Positions 32,461 to 41,239 of a DNA stretch of 57,139 nt are shown here, one piece after another (the first letter of the stretch is position 1; each line of letters begins with the position of its first letter). The notes beneath the pieces are model-generated. The model ran no database searches. It saw only the letters and a list, made by a program, of their open reading frames with translations, and was not told the origin of the DNA. Location of the stretch: positions 1-57,139 of the forward strand of contig JABCSY010000012.1 of the NCBI GenBank assembly GCA_018238625.1. Direction: 5' to 3'. Origin of the DNA: Promethearchaeota archaeon. GTDB lineage: Archaea; Asgardarchaeota; Lokiarchaeia; Sigyniarchaeales; SOKP01. The position numbers were made by a program, and so were the translations under genes.

Positions 32461-34185
32461 GTGAAAGAAATGAAAACGGAAGCATATATTAATAAAATTA
32501 TTGAGGATACAGGGCTATCTAGAACTGATATTCAAACTTTAGTGGAAGAAAAAAAAGAAGAGCTTAAGGGTTTAATCTCAGACGAAGGAGCTTTGTTTGT
32601 AATTGCTAAAGAGTTAGGTGTAGATGTGACGAGCGAAAATAAGGAACTCTTAAACGAAATTGAGTTAAATATATCAGATATTACATTAAATATGAAAAAT
32701 ATAGTGATTGTCGGTAGAATTAAGGAAATTCATCGTGTTAATAGTTTCAATAAAAAAAGTGGAGAAACGGGACATGTAGGGTCGTTTTTGTTGCATGATA
32801 ATACAGGGGATATCCGAATTGTTTTATGGGATGAGCAAGTGAGTATTTTTAAAGATGAACGCTTTGAAAAAAATGAGATTGTTAAAATTTCAAATGCTAA
32901 TGCAAAAAAAGGAAGAGAAGGCGGAATTGAAATTCATGTTGGAGGATTTAGCAAGATTAATTTGGCTCCTGAGGATGTAGATTATAAAAAATACTCAAAA
33001 ATTAAAGAACAATTCGTAAAAATACAAGATATCAATGAAAATTTAGGATCTATATCGACTGAGGGAAAAGTAATGAGCCATTTTCCCGTAAAAGATTTCG
33101 TTAGAAAAGATGGTCAAAACGGTAGTGTAAGTTCAATAATACTGAGAGATTCGACGGGAAAAGTGAGAATTACTTTTTGGAACGAAGATATCGAAAAAAT
33201 CGAAAATCTTGAAGAAGGTGATTTTATTTCACTGACTAACCTAAATCCTAGAAAAAGCACCTATGCAGAAAACAGAATCGATGTGCACGCAAATTCGTGG
33301 ACAAAAATAACTAAAAAAGATAAAAAATTGAATTTAGAAGCAAAATTTATTGATAAAATCGTAAAGCTTCAAGATGAAAAGGGTTACATTTCATTTCAGG
33401 GCGTTATTACCGCAGTAGAGGACTTAAGAAGGATAACGCTAAAATCAGGAGATGATGTATCTCTATTAAGTTTTACGGTAAGTGACGATACTGATAGTAT
33501 AAGAATTACTGCGTGGCGAGAAAAAGCAGATGAATTATCGAAGTCTCTAAAGGCTGGAGAGGGTATTTCGTTAAAAAGCGTTGAATTAAGATTTAGTAAT
33601 TATTCGGATAAAAATGAAGCAACAATTTCAATTGATTCAAGTTTAGAAAAAATAGATCTAAAAATCTCAAATTTAAAAATTGCTAAAACCCCTACTAAAG
33701 AGAAGACTGGTTCTTTTTCGAAAAATTTCACGGAAATTAATTCGATTCAATCATCTGGCTTTTTTGAAATTAAAGGTTTTATTTCAAATGAGTTGAAGAA
33801 CATCAGATTCTATGAAGCATGTACAAATTGTAGAAAAAAGATTGATAATTGTACTTGTGATAAAAAGGGAGATAGTAAAATGACGATGATCGTTAGTCAT
33901 ATCGTTGAGGATGAAAGCGGTAAGATTAGGGCTACTTTTATTGGAGAAGCTGCAGAGAAATTAGTTGGTACTGAAGCTGATTTAGTTGTAAAAGTGAAAG
34001 ATACTCCAGATTACGATAAATTGTTAGAGAAATTCTCCTCAGAACTCGTGGGAAGAGATATTATGATTAGAGGAAAAGTTAAATTTAATGATTATAGCGA
34101 TTCCTACGAAATAGTTGCTTCAAATTTCCAAGATATTAATGTGGAAGAAGAATTAGATAACATAATGAAAGAAATCTTGACTTAA
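32461..34185 (+). CDS. rpa1: Replication protein A, multi-OB-fold with zinc knuckle
   Basis: A 574-residue single-strand DNA-binding protein. After an N-terminal helical region (about 1-60, with ALFVIAKELGVDV) come at least three OB folds at roughly 68-170, 185-290 and 300-400. Each has the RPA pattern V-G-x-I-x-x-x-H-x-V-N, S-F-L-L-H-D-N-T-G-D-I-R-I-V-L-W and H-V/A-x-x. The C-terminal domain carries a zinc knuckle (ACTNCRKKIDNCTC) before a last OB fold. This is the typical archaeal RPA layout. The start is GTG. The RPA2-like protein at 10.7 kb may be its partner. Confidence 0.9.
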   Translation: MKEMKTEAYINKIIEDTGLSRTDIQTLVEEKKEELKGLISDEGALFVIAKELGVDVTSENKELLNEIELNISDITLNMKNIVIVGRIKEIHRVNSFNKKSGETGHVGSFLLHDNTGDIRIVLWDEQVSIFKDERFEKNEIVKISNANAKKGREGGIEIHVGGFSKINLAPEDVDYKKYSKIKEQFVKIQDINENLGSISTEGKVMSHFPVKDFVRKDGQNGSVSSIILRDSTGKVRITFWNEDIEKIENLEEGDFISLTNLNPRKSTYAENRIDVHANSWTKITKKDKKLNLEAKFIDKIVKLQDEKGYISFQGVITAVEDLRRITLKSGDDVSLLSFTVSDDTDSIRITAWREKADELSKSLKAGEGISLKSVELRFSNYSDKNEATISIDSSLEKIDLKISNLKIAKTPTKEKTGSFSKNFTEINSIQSSGFFEIKGFISNELKNIRFYEACTNCRKKIDNCTCDKKGDSKMTMIVSHIVEDESGKIRATFIGEAAEKLVGTEADLVVKVKDTPDYDKLLEKFSSELVGRDIMIRGKVKFNDYSDSYEIVASNFQDINVEEELDNIMKEILT

Positions 34186-34272
34186 ATAAATTTTTATAAA
34201 AAAGCTTTTTTATTAATTTTTGTTTCTATTTCATAAATTATCTTAAAAATTATTAATTTTTAGATTGGAAAC

Positions 34273-35208
34273 ATGAGGCATGTCGATATTGTTGGGTTAG
34301 GCGAAGTCGTTTTAGATTGGGTTGCTGAAATACCACACATTCCAAAGCCGGACGAGAAGATTGATGCATTAAGCGAGAATTATTTTCCGGGCGGTGTTAC
34401 AGCAAATTATTTAGTAGCGGTAGCTAGATTAGGGGGTTTATGCGGATTTATAGGTGCTGTTGGAAATGATTCGTACGGTGATTTCTTGGTTGAAGATTTC
34501 ATTGAAGAAAAGGTAGACACAACTTTTATTGTAAAGAAGCCAAATAAAAAAACACCTGTTAACTTTATATTTATTGCTCAAGGGGAAAAGTCAATAATTC
34601 AATCTCCTCACATGCAAACAACAAAAATTGATGTTAATGATTTAAATGAATCATTTATAGCAGAATCTAAGCTATTACATACTACAATGATTCATCAGGA
34701 AGTTACTGAAAAAGCCATTGAAATTGCTAAAAGAAATAACGTTAAAATCAGTATTGATTTAGAATCTCAAATTGCGCAAAGAGGTTGGCAAAATTTAAAA
34801 AATATGCTTTTAAACGCTGATATTTTAATTCCAAATAAAGAAGGGGCAAAATCAATAACGAACAGCGATAGTCCTGAAAAGGCAGCTAATATTTTAGTGA
34901 AAAAAGGGATACCTATTGTAATTATTACGTTAGGAAGTAAGGGGGTTTTAATAACCACAAGTGACTTTCAAAAAAGGATACCTACTTACGATATTAAACA
35001 TGTTATTGATACTACGGGGGCAGGAGATACGTTCAATGGCGCATTTTCCCTAGCTTATTGGATTAAAGGCTGGGATTTGGAAAGGGCTTGTAAATACGGT
35101 AATGCGGCAGCTTCTTTGAAGATTCAAAAATTAGGTGCGAGATCTGGTATGCCTAAAGAAAATGAGTTATTAGATTTCCTAAAGAAGAATGATAGCACAT
35201 TCTTATAA
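34273..35208 (+). CDS. PfkB-family carbohydrate/nucleoside kinase
   Basis: A 311-residue ribokinase-like enzyme. It has the N-terminal VGLGEVVLDWVAEI, the first PfkB signature region FPGGVTANYLVAVARLGG, and the second signature DTTGAGDTFNGAFSLA near residue 250, whose Asp is the catalytic base. IVIITLGSKGVL is the nucleotide-binding strand. Candidate substrates are ribose, fructose phosphates or nucleosides; none can be chosen from sequence. Confidence 0.9.
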   Translation: MRHVDIVGLGEVVLDWVAEIPHIPKPDEKIDALSENYFPGGVTANYLVAVARLGGLCGFIGAVGNDSYGDFLVEDFIEEKVDTTFIVKKPNKKTPVNFIFIAQGEKSIIQSPHMQTTKIDVNDLNESFIAESKLLHTTMIHQEVTEKAIEIAKRNNVKISIDLESQIAQRGWQNLKNMLLNADILIPNKEGAKSITNSDSPEKAANILVKKGIPIVIITLGSKGVLITTSDFQKRIPTYDIKHVIDTTGAGDTFNGAFSLAYWIKGWDLERACKYGNAAASLKIQKLGARSGMPKENELLDFLKKNDSTFL

Positions 35209-35223
35209 ACTTTATAGGCTTCA

Positions 35224-35661
35224 TTAAGAATAAATTACGCTTATATTTTTAAAATTTTCACTATTGGTAAGAACATCTAACTTTTCTAAAATCATTTCTG
35301 AGGTAAGTTGAGTATTCGGTTGATTAAATGGCCAAATACCAATTAAAATATCTCCTAGCTTTTTTGCATTCCCAATTAGAAAACCTTCCTTTTTTCCATC
35401 TGATAAAAATGTGTAGAGAATAACGATATAATAATTAAAATTATAATTAAAAGCGGCATCTCCACTTTTTATTACTTCTCGAATGTTTTGAAAATTTATT
35501 ACATTTTGACGCTTTTGGCTTAATATTTTTAGAGACGAAAAATATTGAGAAGGAATATTAATCGGTTTATCAGAGATTATACTTTTAAAAGTTAGTGAAT
35601 GGGATTCGTTTTTATCTCCTTTAGTCCCTTTAAAAATTACTTTGTAAAATATTGCACTCAT
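35224..35661 (-). CDS. Hypothetical protein
   Basis: A 145-residue protein not matching a family I know. It opens with a strand-rich half (FYKVIFKGTKGD, HSLTFKSIISDKPINIP) and continues with YYIVILYTFLSDGKKEGFLIGNAKKLGDILIGIWP and a terminal helix. The pattern of strands and one long helix could fit a longin- or roadblock-like fold, but the support is weak. It is upstream on the same strand as nothing obvious and converges on the PfkB kinase gene. Confidence 0.5.
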   Translation of the reverse strand: MSAIFYKVIFKGTKGDKNESHSLTFKSIISDKPINIPSQYFSSLKILSQKRQNVINFQNIREVIKSGDAAFNYNFNYYIVILYTFLSDGKKEGFLIGNAKKLGDILIGIWPFNQPNTQLTSEMILEKLDVLTNSENFKNISVIYS

Positions 35662-35739
35662 CGAAATCTATTTTATCTCCTTTTTAATACTAAAATAGAA
35701 TAAAAAAAAAACAAATGAACTATCGGTACTATTATTATT

Positions 35740-36087
35740 TTATCGTTTTCTATATGGTTTCTTCATCATCCCTTGTCGAATGATGATATTTTCTTCAGGA
35801 AAGCCCAAGTCAATTAAAAATTTTTTCAACTTAAACTTGTGGTCGCCTTGAAGCTCGATTAAATTTCCTCTAACAGTTCCTCCAGAAGCACATTTCTTTT
35901 TAGCTTGCGTAAGAATATCCTTTAAATTTGCGTCTATATTCCCTTCGAAGGTGATAACGGTAACCACACGCCCCCATTTCCTTCGATCGTTAGAGATAAT
36001 AATTTGTTGTTCATCTGCGCTTAAACTATCGCATATACATAGGTCTTTCGGAAAACTACATACCGGACAAATGTCTTCTTCTTTAAT
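35740..36087 (-). CDS. Translation initiation factor aIF1 (SUI1), apparent ATT start
   Basis: aIF1 monitors start-codon recognition on the small subunit. The SUI1 core is clear: C-A-S-G-G-T-V-R-G-N-L-I-E-L-Q-G-D-H, then LIDLGFPEENI. The first canonical start (GTG, 35967) would give 75 residues and cut into the domain. In the same frame upstream lies the conserved zinc-knuckle N-terminus DICPVCSFPKDLCICD, and the frame stays open to a TGA at 36097-36099 with no ATG, GTG or TTG. ATT at 36085-36087 would give 115 residues and an N-terminus of the usual length. AAGGAG at 36089-36094 lies only 1 nt from that ATT, too close for a classical Shine-Dalgarno, so the exact start stays open. Confidence 0.9.
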   Translation of the reverse strand: MKEEDICPVCSFPKDLCICDSLSADEQQIIISNDRRKWGRVVTVITFEGNIDANLKDILTQAKKKCASGGTVRGNLIELQGDHKFKLKKFLIDLGFPEENIIIRQGMMKKPYRKR

Positions 36088-36315
36088 ACTCCTTTTTCAC
36101 AACCTTTATTATTGAAACTTATTAAAATACAGTACTAAAAAATAATAGAATTAAATCTTATAAAAACCTTTTTTTATTTTGGTTTTGTATAATTTTAAAA
36201 ATGTTAAATTTTTATATGGAGTTGGTTTTTGGGTTTTTAGGTTTTATGATTAGCAACATTATAAAAATAAATTCTTATTTAATATTATTAAAAAAAACAA
36301 TTCATGATATAAAAA

Positions 36316-36840
36316 ATGATGAGTTCATGGATTTTTAAAGTAATCGTAGCAGGAGCAGGTGGTGTGGGAAAAACTGCTATGGTGACTCGATATTGTAAAG
36401 GAAAGTTTGAAGAAGGCTATAAGATGACTATAGGTGCGGGATTTCACACAAAGTCAGAAGTCCTTGACACAGGAGAGTCCGTAAAAATGCAATTATGGGA
36501 CTTCGCAGGAGAAAAACGCTTCCGAGAGCTTTTACCAGACTATTGTAAGGGTGCTAGTGGAGCTTTTATTTGCTTTGATGTAACGGATTACGACACTTTC
36601 AGAGAAATTCCAGGTTGGTTAAAAATAATTCGCAAAAAAGCAGGTTTTGTGCCTATTATTCTTATGGGTATGAAGTGGGATTTATCGAACCACGAAGTGG
36701 ATTACGAAATCGCAAATGAATACGCCCAAAACGCTAAATGCAATCAATGCGTTCTCACTTCTTCAAAAGAAAATATAAACATAAACGAATCGTTTCAAGC
36801 CATGGCTAAGTGGCTTATATTTTACGCAAGTCAAACATAA
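36316..36840 (+). CDS. Ras/Rab-like small GTPase
   Basis: A 174-residue small GTPase of the eukaryotic-like group found in Asgard archaea. G1 is VAGAGGVGKTAMV, the G2 Thr lies in YKMTIGAGF, G3 is WDFAGEKRFR (usual DTAGQE), and G5 is TSSKE. G4 reads GMKWDL, where the usual Asn of NKxD is Met, so guanine recognition may be altered. No C-terminal Cys prenylation motif and no transmembrane segment are seen. It stands alone; tRNA genes follow. Roadblock proteins that could serve as regulators are encoded at 37.7 and 46.6 kb. Confidence 0.9.
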   Translation: MMSSWIFKVIVAGAGGVGKTAMVTRYCKGKFEEGYKMTIGAGFHTKSEVLDTGESVKMQLWDFAGEKRFRELLPDYCKGASGAFICFDVTDYDTFREIPGWLKIIRKKAGFVPIILMGMKWDLSNHEVDYEIANEYAQNAKCNQCVLTSSKENININESFQAMAKWLIFYASQT

Positions 36841-36925
36841 TTTGCCCTATTTTTAGAAATTGCCATATTTCTAAGTTATGAATTTAAACATTAACCCATA
36901 ATAAATAAGAGTAAGAGGATTTAAG

Positions 36926-37122
36926 CGCCCCGAGCTAAACCAAACTTCGGAAATCGATTGTTTTATGGTTCTCGTATTGCCCAGAGGTTAGTCAACAAAT
37001 CGAACATGCGACCGCCCGGTTAACTTCCGGGAATAATGGTAAATCCGTCCATTATTCGAGCCGGGTGCTCTACTTTATCAAGCACACCGATACGGTGCTC
37101 TCACTAACTGAGCTATCGAGGC
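36926..37122 (-). tRNA. tRNA-Asn (GTT) with at least two, probably four, introns
   Basis: The 197-nt gene has acceptor GCCTCGA/TCGGGGC with discriminator G, D-stem GCTC/GAGC, and anticodon arm CCCGG-CTGTTAA-CCGGG. A 30-nt insert splits the D-loop, and a 34-nt insert splits the anticodon loop between T33 and G34; the latter holds the perfect 8-bp hairpin AATAATGG/CCATTATT. The T-stem starts GCATG, but its direct 3' neighbour of the acceptor is TTTAGC, which does not pair. Removing 30 nt from the T-loop and 29 nt within the T-stem (after CAT, before GC) restores CATGC. The four inserts add to exactly 123 nt and leave a 74-nt tRNA. Confidence 0.75.
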
Positions 37123-37152
37123 AGATTATTTTCCAATGCGAAATACATGTGG

Positions 37153-37281
37153 TGCTTCTGCCGGGATTCGAACCCGGTTAATGATACGGATCGACATGTG
37201 CCGTATTGTCACCAGGGTGAAAGCCTAGCATGCGGAGCCCTTTCCTTTTCGGAAAGTTTGGCCGAACTACACTACAGAAGC
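37153..37281 (-). tRNA. tRNA-Glu (TTC) with D-loop and variable-loop introns
   Basis: Acceptor GCTTCTG/CAGAAGC, discriminator A, T-arm CCGGG-TTCGAAT-CCCGG, anticodon arm CTAGG-CTTTCAC-CCTGG with anticodon TTC. A 24-nt D-loop insert folds as CTTTCC-GAAAA-GGAAAG. A second insert of about 30 nt lies between TGA of the variable loop and the T-stem and folds as ATACGG/CCGTAT. Removing 54 nt from 129 leaves 75 nt, the same as the CTC isoacceptor at 52.3 kb. Confidence 0.9.
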
Positions 37282-37443
37282 GTTTTTAAAATAACATTTT
37301 TTCCTATTCTTTTTGGCAGAGAATGCTAAAAACAATTATTTTAATAAACTTTCTAGTTAACGCTTGATTTTAAATTTTTTTATAATAGAAAAAGAAATGA
37401 TTACCTTATTAAAAATATGCTATTTTTATTATTGTAAATTAAA

Positions 37444-37528
37444 TGCGGGAAGAGGGATTTGAACCCTCGAACTCCTCTGAGACTGGATTCTAAGTCCAGC
37501 GCCGTAGACCAGACTTGGCAATTCCCGC
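37444..37528 (-). tRNA. tRNA-Leu (TAG), no intron
   Basis: Acceptor GCGGGAA/TTCCCGC, discriminator A, anticodon arm CTGGA-CTTAGAA-TCCAG giving anticodon TAG, long variable arm, and T-arm GAGGG-TTCAAAT-CCCTC. The 85-nt length is normal for a class II tRNA. It is the only one of the seven tRNA genes here without an insertion. Confidence 0.95.
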
Positions 37529-37723
37529 ATTAAAATAACAAATATTGTAGTAAATTTAGTATTTAAAATGCGAAAAACTAAATAAATTTTTTAGTTAAGA
37601 GTATAAAATTATTTTAGATTAAATTAATAGTTAAAAATAAAAATAAGAAATATTTAAGAATTAAGATTATTGTTATTAAAGCAGATAGAATTATAAGGTT
37701 AGATAAAAAAAATAGGTTTTTTT

Positions 37724-38722
37724 ATGAGTGTAAGAGATTCGTTAATAAAATACTTGACTTCAATCTTGAGGGCATCTCAGGGCACAATTTTGGTAATCTT
37801 ATGTGATTTGAATGGGCTTTCTATAGCGAAAATTGGAAGGAAAAGTGATATTGAGATAAACCCTAATCGTATTACTAGTTTAGCTTCGGCAGCGTTTTCA
37901 GCGAGCGAAGAAAGTTGGGAAGATTTGAGTATTAAAGATCAAGTTATTTCTTTTTCATTCTTTGATAAGGTGTGTTTAATAACGATTCGAATAAATCAAA
38001 CTCTCTTAACAATTGTTCATGATTATCATAAAGAATGGCCATTAGATGCAGATAATTTAGCAAGTTCTATGTACTATATAAAACAGAAATTAGGAGCTTT
38101 TTTTGGTAATAATGATGAAACTGAGAGAGATCTTGAATATTTTTCAAACAAAGTTCGAAGTGCGATTTATCTCTTTGGTATGGGGTCTGAAGTACCTTTC
38201 GTATCTTATTCTCCAGAAAAATTTGATTCTACCAATCTATTACCATCTATAAGTTATGTATTAGACTCAATACAAAACCCTATATATATAAGATATAGCC
38301 TTGTAAGCTCAACAGGTTTAACATTAGATGCTAGGGAAGTTAGTGGTCGTAATTTACCAATTTCGGTTGAGGCGTTTTCAGCCAGTGCTAATGTTGCTTT
38401 TCAAAAAATGAAAGAAGAATCTGAAAGCAGTTCAATCGGTGAGTTATTGTGTTATATTGCGATTTCTGGGCAAGATCCTGAAAATTTTTACGGAATTATC
38501 ACATGTCCTTCTGGAAAATTAAAGTTTTCTGAAGTGGAAGGGACATTAAATATGGAAGAGATTTCTTTTATAGGTCTCTTCACATTGACATATGGGGGAA
38601 TTCCGATTATGTGTGAATCCCGAAATATTATATTTTCAATAATGAAAATAATTGGAACTGAGCGAATCACTGAAAACTTTATAAAATCTGTAAATGTATT
38701 AACTAGTTTTAAATATGATTAA
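37724..38722 (+). CDS. Tandem roadblock/LC7-domain protein
   Basis: A 332-residue protein built of two roadblock/LC7-like halves. The first (about 1-130) has the helix SLIKYLTSILRASQG, then TILVILCDLNGLSIAKIG and VCLITIRINQTLLTIV. The second (about 165-325) repeats the pattern with SISYVLDSIQNPIYIRYSLVSSTGLTLDA and FIGLFTLTYGGIPIM. Roadblock proteins act as regulators or scaffolds of small GTPases (MglB, Ragulator). The end overlaps the tsr3 start by 8 nt, so the two are probably co-transcribed. A Ras-like GTPase gene lies 0.9 kb upstream beyond tRNA genes on the other strand. Confidence 0.72.
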   Translation: MSVRDSLIKYLTSILRASQGTILVILCDLNGLSIAKIGRKSDIEINPNRITSLASAAFSASEESWEDLSIKDQVISFSFFDKVCLITIRINQTLLTIVHDYHKEWPLDADNLASSMYYIKQKLGAFFGNNDETERDLEYFSNKVRSAIYLFGMGSEVPFVSYSPEKFDSTNLLPSISYVLDSIQNPIYIRYSLVSSTGLTLDAREVSGRNLPISVEAFSASANVAFQKMKEESESSSIGELLCYIAISGQDPENFYGIITCPSGKLKFSEVEGTLNMEEISFIGLFTLTYGGIPIMCESRNIIFSIMKIIGTERITENFIKSVNVLTSFKYD

Positions 38723-39176
38723 ATCTAATTTGGAAGAATCTATTCCTAAACTATTTTGTCTCCATTTTAATGAATGTGATAAGAAAAAATGCACAGCCTT
38801 GAAATTAGCAAGGTTCAATTTGCTAAAAATCGTGCCTAAGATTAAAGGAAGAAATTATAATGCTATTTTTTTAAATCCCTTTTCTAATAAAGTAATAAAT
38901 GATAGCGATAGGGAGATCATATTAAAGTATGGTCTTATTGTTGTGGATTGCTCTTGGAAAAAAATTTTCAATTTTAAAAACTTTAACTTAAAAAATAGTA
39001 GAAGGTTACCACCACTTATTGCAGCAAATCCAGTAAATTATGGTAAAGTGGAAAAATTGAGCTCTGTTGAGGCATTAGCGGCAGCGCTTTACATTACAAA
39101 TTTTCATACTTACGCTGATTTAATACTCTCAAAATTTTCATGGGGAGTTGAATTTAAAAAATTGAATAAATTTTAG
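38715..39176 (+). CDS. tsr3: Tsr3-type rRNA aminocarboxypropyltransferase
   Basis: A 153-residue protein of the Tsr3 (DUF367) family, which transfers the acp group from S-adenosylmethionine to a hypermodified pseudouridine or uridine of small-subunit rRNA. Diagnostic segments are CLHFNECDKKKCTALKLAR, IFLNPFSNKV, VVDCSWKKI, RRLPPLIAANPVNYGK and L-S-S-V-E-A-L-A-A-A-L. Start ATG at 38715 lies inside the roadblock gene. The 16S rRNA gene itself is 5.5 kb downstream. Confidence 0.92.
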   Translation: MIKSNLEESIPKLFCLHFNECDKKKCTALKLARFNLLKIVPKIKGRNYNAIFLNPFSNKVINDSDREIILKYGLIVVDCSWKKIFNFKNFNLKNSRRLPPLIAANPVNYGKVEKLSSVEALAAALYITNFHTYADLILSKFSWGVEFKKLNKF

Positions 39177-39222
39177 CAAAAATATAGAATACAGACTAAT
39201 AAAAATAAAAAATTAAAAAAAA

Positions 39223-40827
39223 TTAATCTCCAGAGTGTTTCGAAAGTCCTGAAGCGGCAATCACATCATCAATCTTTAAAATCATAGAAGCAACTTCGGT
39301 TGCTGATTGAATAGCTTGAGTTAATACCATTAAGGGTTCAATAACACCCAATCCTATCATATCATCAGGGTTACCAGTATCAATATTAATTCCATACGAG
39401 TTTCCTTTATCTGAGTCGTGTTTTGAACGTAATTCTACAATTAAATCAACAGGATTATACCCCGCATTTTCAACCAAGGTTTTAGGAATTATCTCTAGGG
39501 CGTTAGCATATATTTCAATTGCTAGTTGTTCCCTACCACCTATAGACCGAGCATAAGCTCTTAAACGTTTAGCTAACTCAATTTCAGAAGCTCCACCCCC
39601 CGGTAAAATGTAAGGCATTTCAATTGCTGCTTTTACTACAGATAGTGCGTCATCGAACATTCTTTCTGCTTCATCCACAACGTGTTCAATCCCAGCCCTT
39701 ATTAGTATACTCACAGCCTTAGGATCAACACATTCTGATACAAAAATCATATTGTCATCCCCAATTTTCCTTTCTTCTACTTTTCCTGCTTTACCTAAGT
39801 CTTCAGCTTTAATATCGAAGATATTGTTTACTAATTTTGCCTGAGTAGCTCGAGCAAGTTTTTCCATATCTGATCTCTTGACTCTACGAATCGCTATGAT
39901 GTTCTCTTGGGCAAGAAAGTTTTGCGCCTTGTCATCAACACCCTTCTGACAAAAAACAACATTGGCTCCAACTTCTTTTAATTTAATAACGCGGGATTTA
40001 AGCATTTTCGCTTCTTCTTCAAGGAATTTATTGATTTGATCAGGTGTTTGAATTCTAATCTCTGCATCAAATTCAGTTTTCTGAATTTCAAGAGAGGAGT
40101 TAACTAATGCAATTTTTGCATCCTTGAAAGATTTTGGCATCATAGGGTGTACAATTTCCTTATCCACTATAATTCCATCTATGATTTTTGTATCTATTAA
40201 ACTTTTTCCCTCTTTTTTTATCATTTGAATTTGATCCAAATCGATTAAAATACGGTCTCCACGTTTTTCTTTTATTTGGTTTACCGCTTTAACAGCAATA
40301 TCTGCAAAATGACTTTTAACACCCGTAATTAATTTACTGTTCATTGAAGTTCCTGCAACTTTCAATAAAGTCTCTTTATCGTTGACATCAATTTTGGTAG
40401 CTAGAACTTTCAATATTTCCTTAGACTTTACTAACGCTTTTCTATATCCCCTAATTATTATCGTTGGGTGAACTGATTGATCCATTAACTCTTGAGCAAG
40501 ATTCAATAATTCTCCAGAAATGATAACGCTCGTAGTAGTTCCATCACCTACTTTATCGTCTTGCGTTTTAGCAACTTCGACTATCATTTTAGCGGCGGGA
40601 TGTTCAATATCAATAGTGTCTAAGATCGTTGCACCATCGTTCGTTATTGTTACATCTCCTAAAGAATCAACAAGCATTTTATCCATGCCTTTAGGACCAA
40701 GTGTTGTTCTTACTGCTTCTGCTACTGCTTTAGCTGCAGCTATATTATTCTTTTGGGCATCCTTTCCTTGTTTTCTTTCTGTTCCTTCCTTCAAAATAAT
40801 AATCGGGACCCCACTTAACTGTGCCAT
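39223..40827 (-). CDS. Group II chaperonin (thermosome) subunit
   Basis: A 534-residue ATP-dependent chaperonin of the thermosome/CCT type. Clear parts are the N-terminal [46 protein letters not shown] (ATP-binding), the apical and intermediate domain [13 protein letters not shown], and the catalytic region [17 protein letters not shown]. The C-terminus ends SKHSGD and lacks the usual Gly/Met-rich repeat tail. It assembles into a double ring of eight-fold or nine-fold symmetry. Other subunit genes are probably elsewhere. Confidence 0.95.
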   Translation of the reverse strand: MAQLSGVPIIILKEGTERKQGKDAQKNNIAAAKAVAEAVRTTLGPKGMDKMLVDSLGDVTITNDGATILDTIDIEHPAAKMIVEVAKTQDDKVGDGTTTSVIISGELLNLAQELMDQSVHPTIIIRGYRKALVKSKEILKVLATKIDVNDKETLLKVAGTSMNSKLITGVKSHFADIAVKAVNQIKEKRGDRILIDLDQIQMIKKEGKSLIDTKIIDGIIVDKEIVHPMMPKSFKDAKIALVNSSLEIQKTEFDAEIRIQTPDQINKFLEEEAKMLKSRVIKLKEVGANVVFCQKGVDDKAQNFLAQENIIAIRRVKRSDMEKLARATQAKLVNNIFDIKAEDLGKAGKVEERKIGDDNMIFVSECVDPKAVSILIRAGIEHVVDEAERMFDDALSVVKAAIEMPYILPGGGASEIELAKRLRAYARSIGGREQLAIEIYANALEIIPKTLVENAGYNPVDLIVELRSKHDSDKGNSYGINIDTGNPDDMIGLGVIEPLMVLTQAIQSATEVASMILKIDDVIAASGLSKHSGD

Positions 40828-41239
40828 TTTAAAATCACTTTATTTTTATATTTTAATTCAAAATTTTATATTACTTATATAATGATCTCTAAGTCATAAA
40901 ATTAAAAAAGTTTACGAATATGAATTCTCTCAAATTTCCTTAGTGAAAATGTTTTTAAAGAATGCATTAAAACTAAGAAATTAATTCCTTAATTATTCTT
41001 TCTTTATCTATAAATCATTCTAGGGTATTTCGACACAATTGGCATATTTCTGAGGAAACAGATCTTCTCATAATCTAAAGACATCATCAAACAGCTCTAC
41101 TTCTTATTTTGACGATTAATTTGTTCGTAGGTTACTTTTTTTAGGTAAATTAAAAATCGAGTTTTATCCATCCAGAAAATAAATGTTTTATGGTTAAATT
41201 TTTGTGTAGTTTATAACTTTTCAGCTAAAAAAAGTTAAA
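40828..41239. other. 412-bp intergenic region
   Basis: This gap lies between the divergent chaperonin and HerA-like genes. I see no open frame with protein-like composition, no tRNA and no clear repeat. Both promoters must be here; AT-rich stretches are common, so no single TATA box can be picked. Confidence 0.5.

Noticed and set aside
36926..37060. A second independent tRNA fragment downstream of the Asn anticodon arm
   Set aside because: No separate acceptor stem or anticodon arm can be formed; the sequence is better explained as introns within tRNA-Asn.
40520..40882. 120-codon plus-strand frame over the chaperonin start
   Set aside because: It is antisense to the conserved N-terminus of the chaperonin and has no protein-like features of its own.
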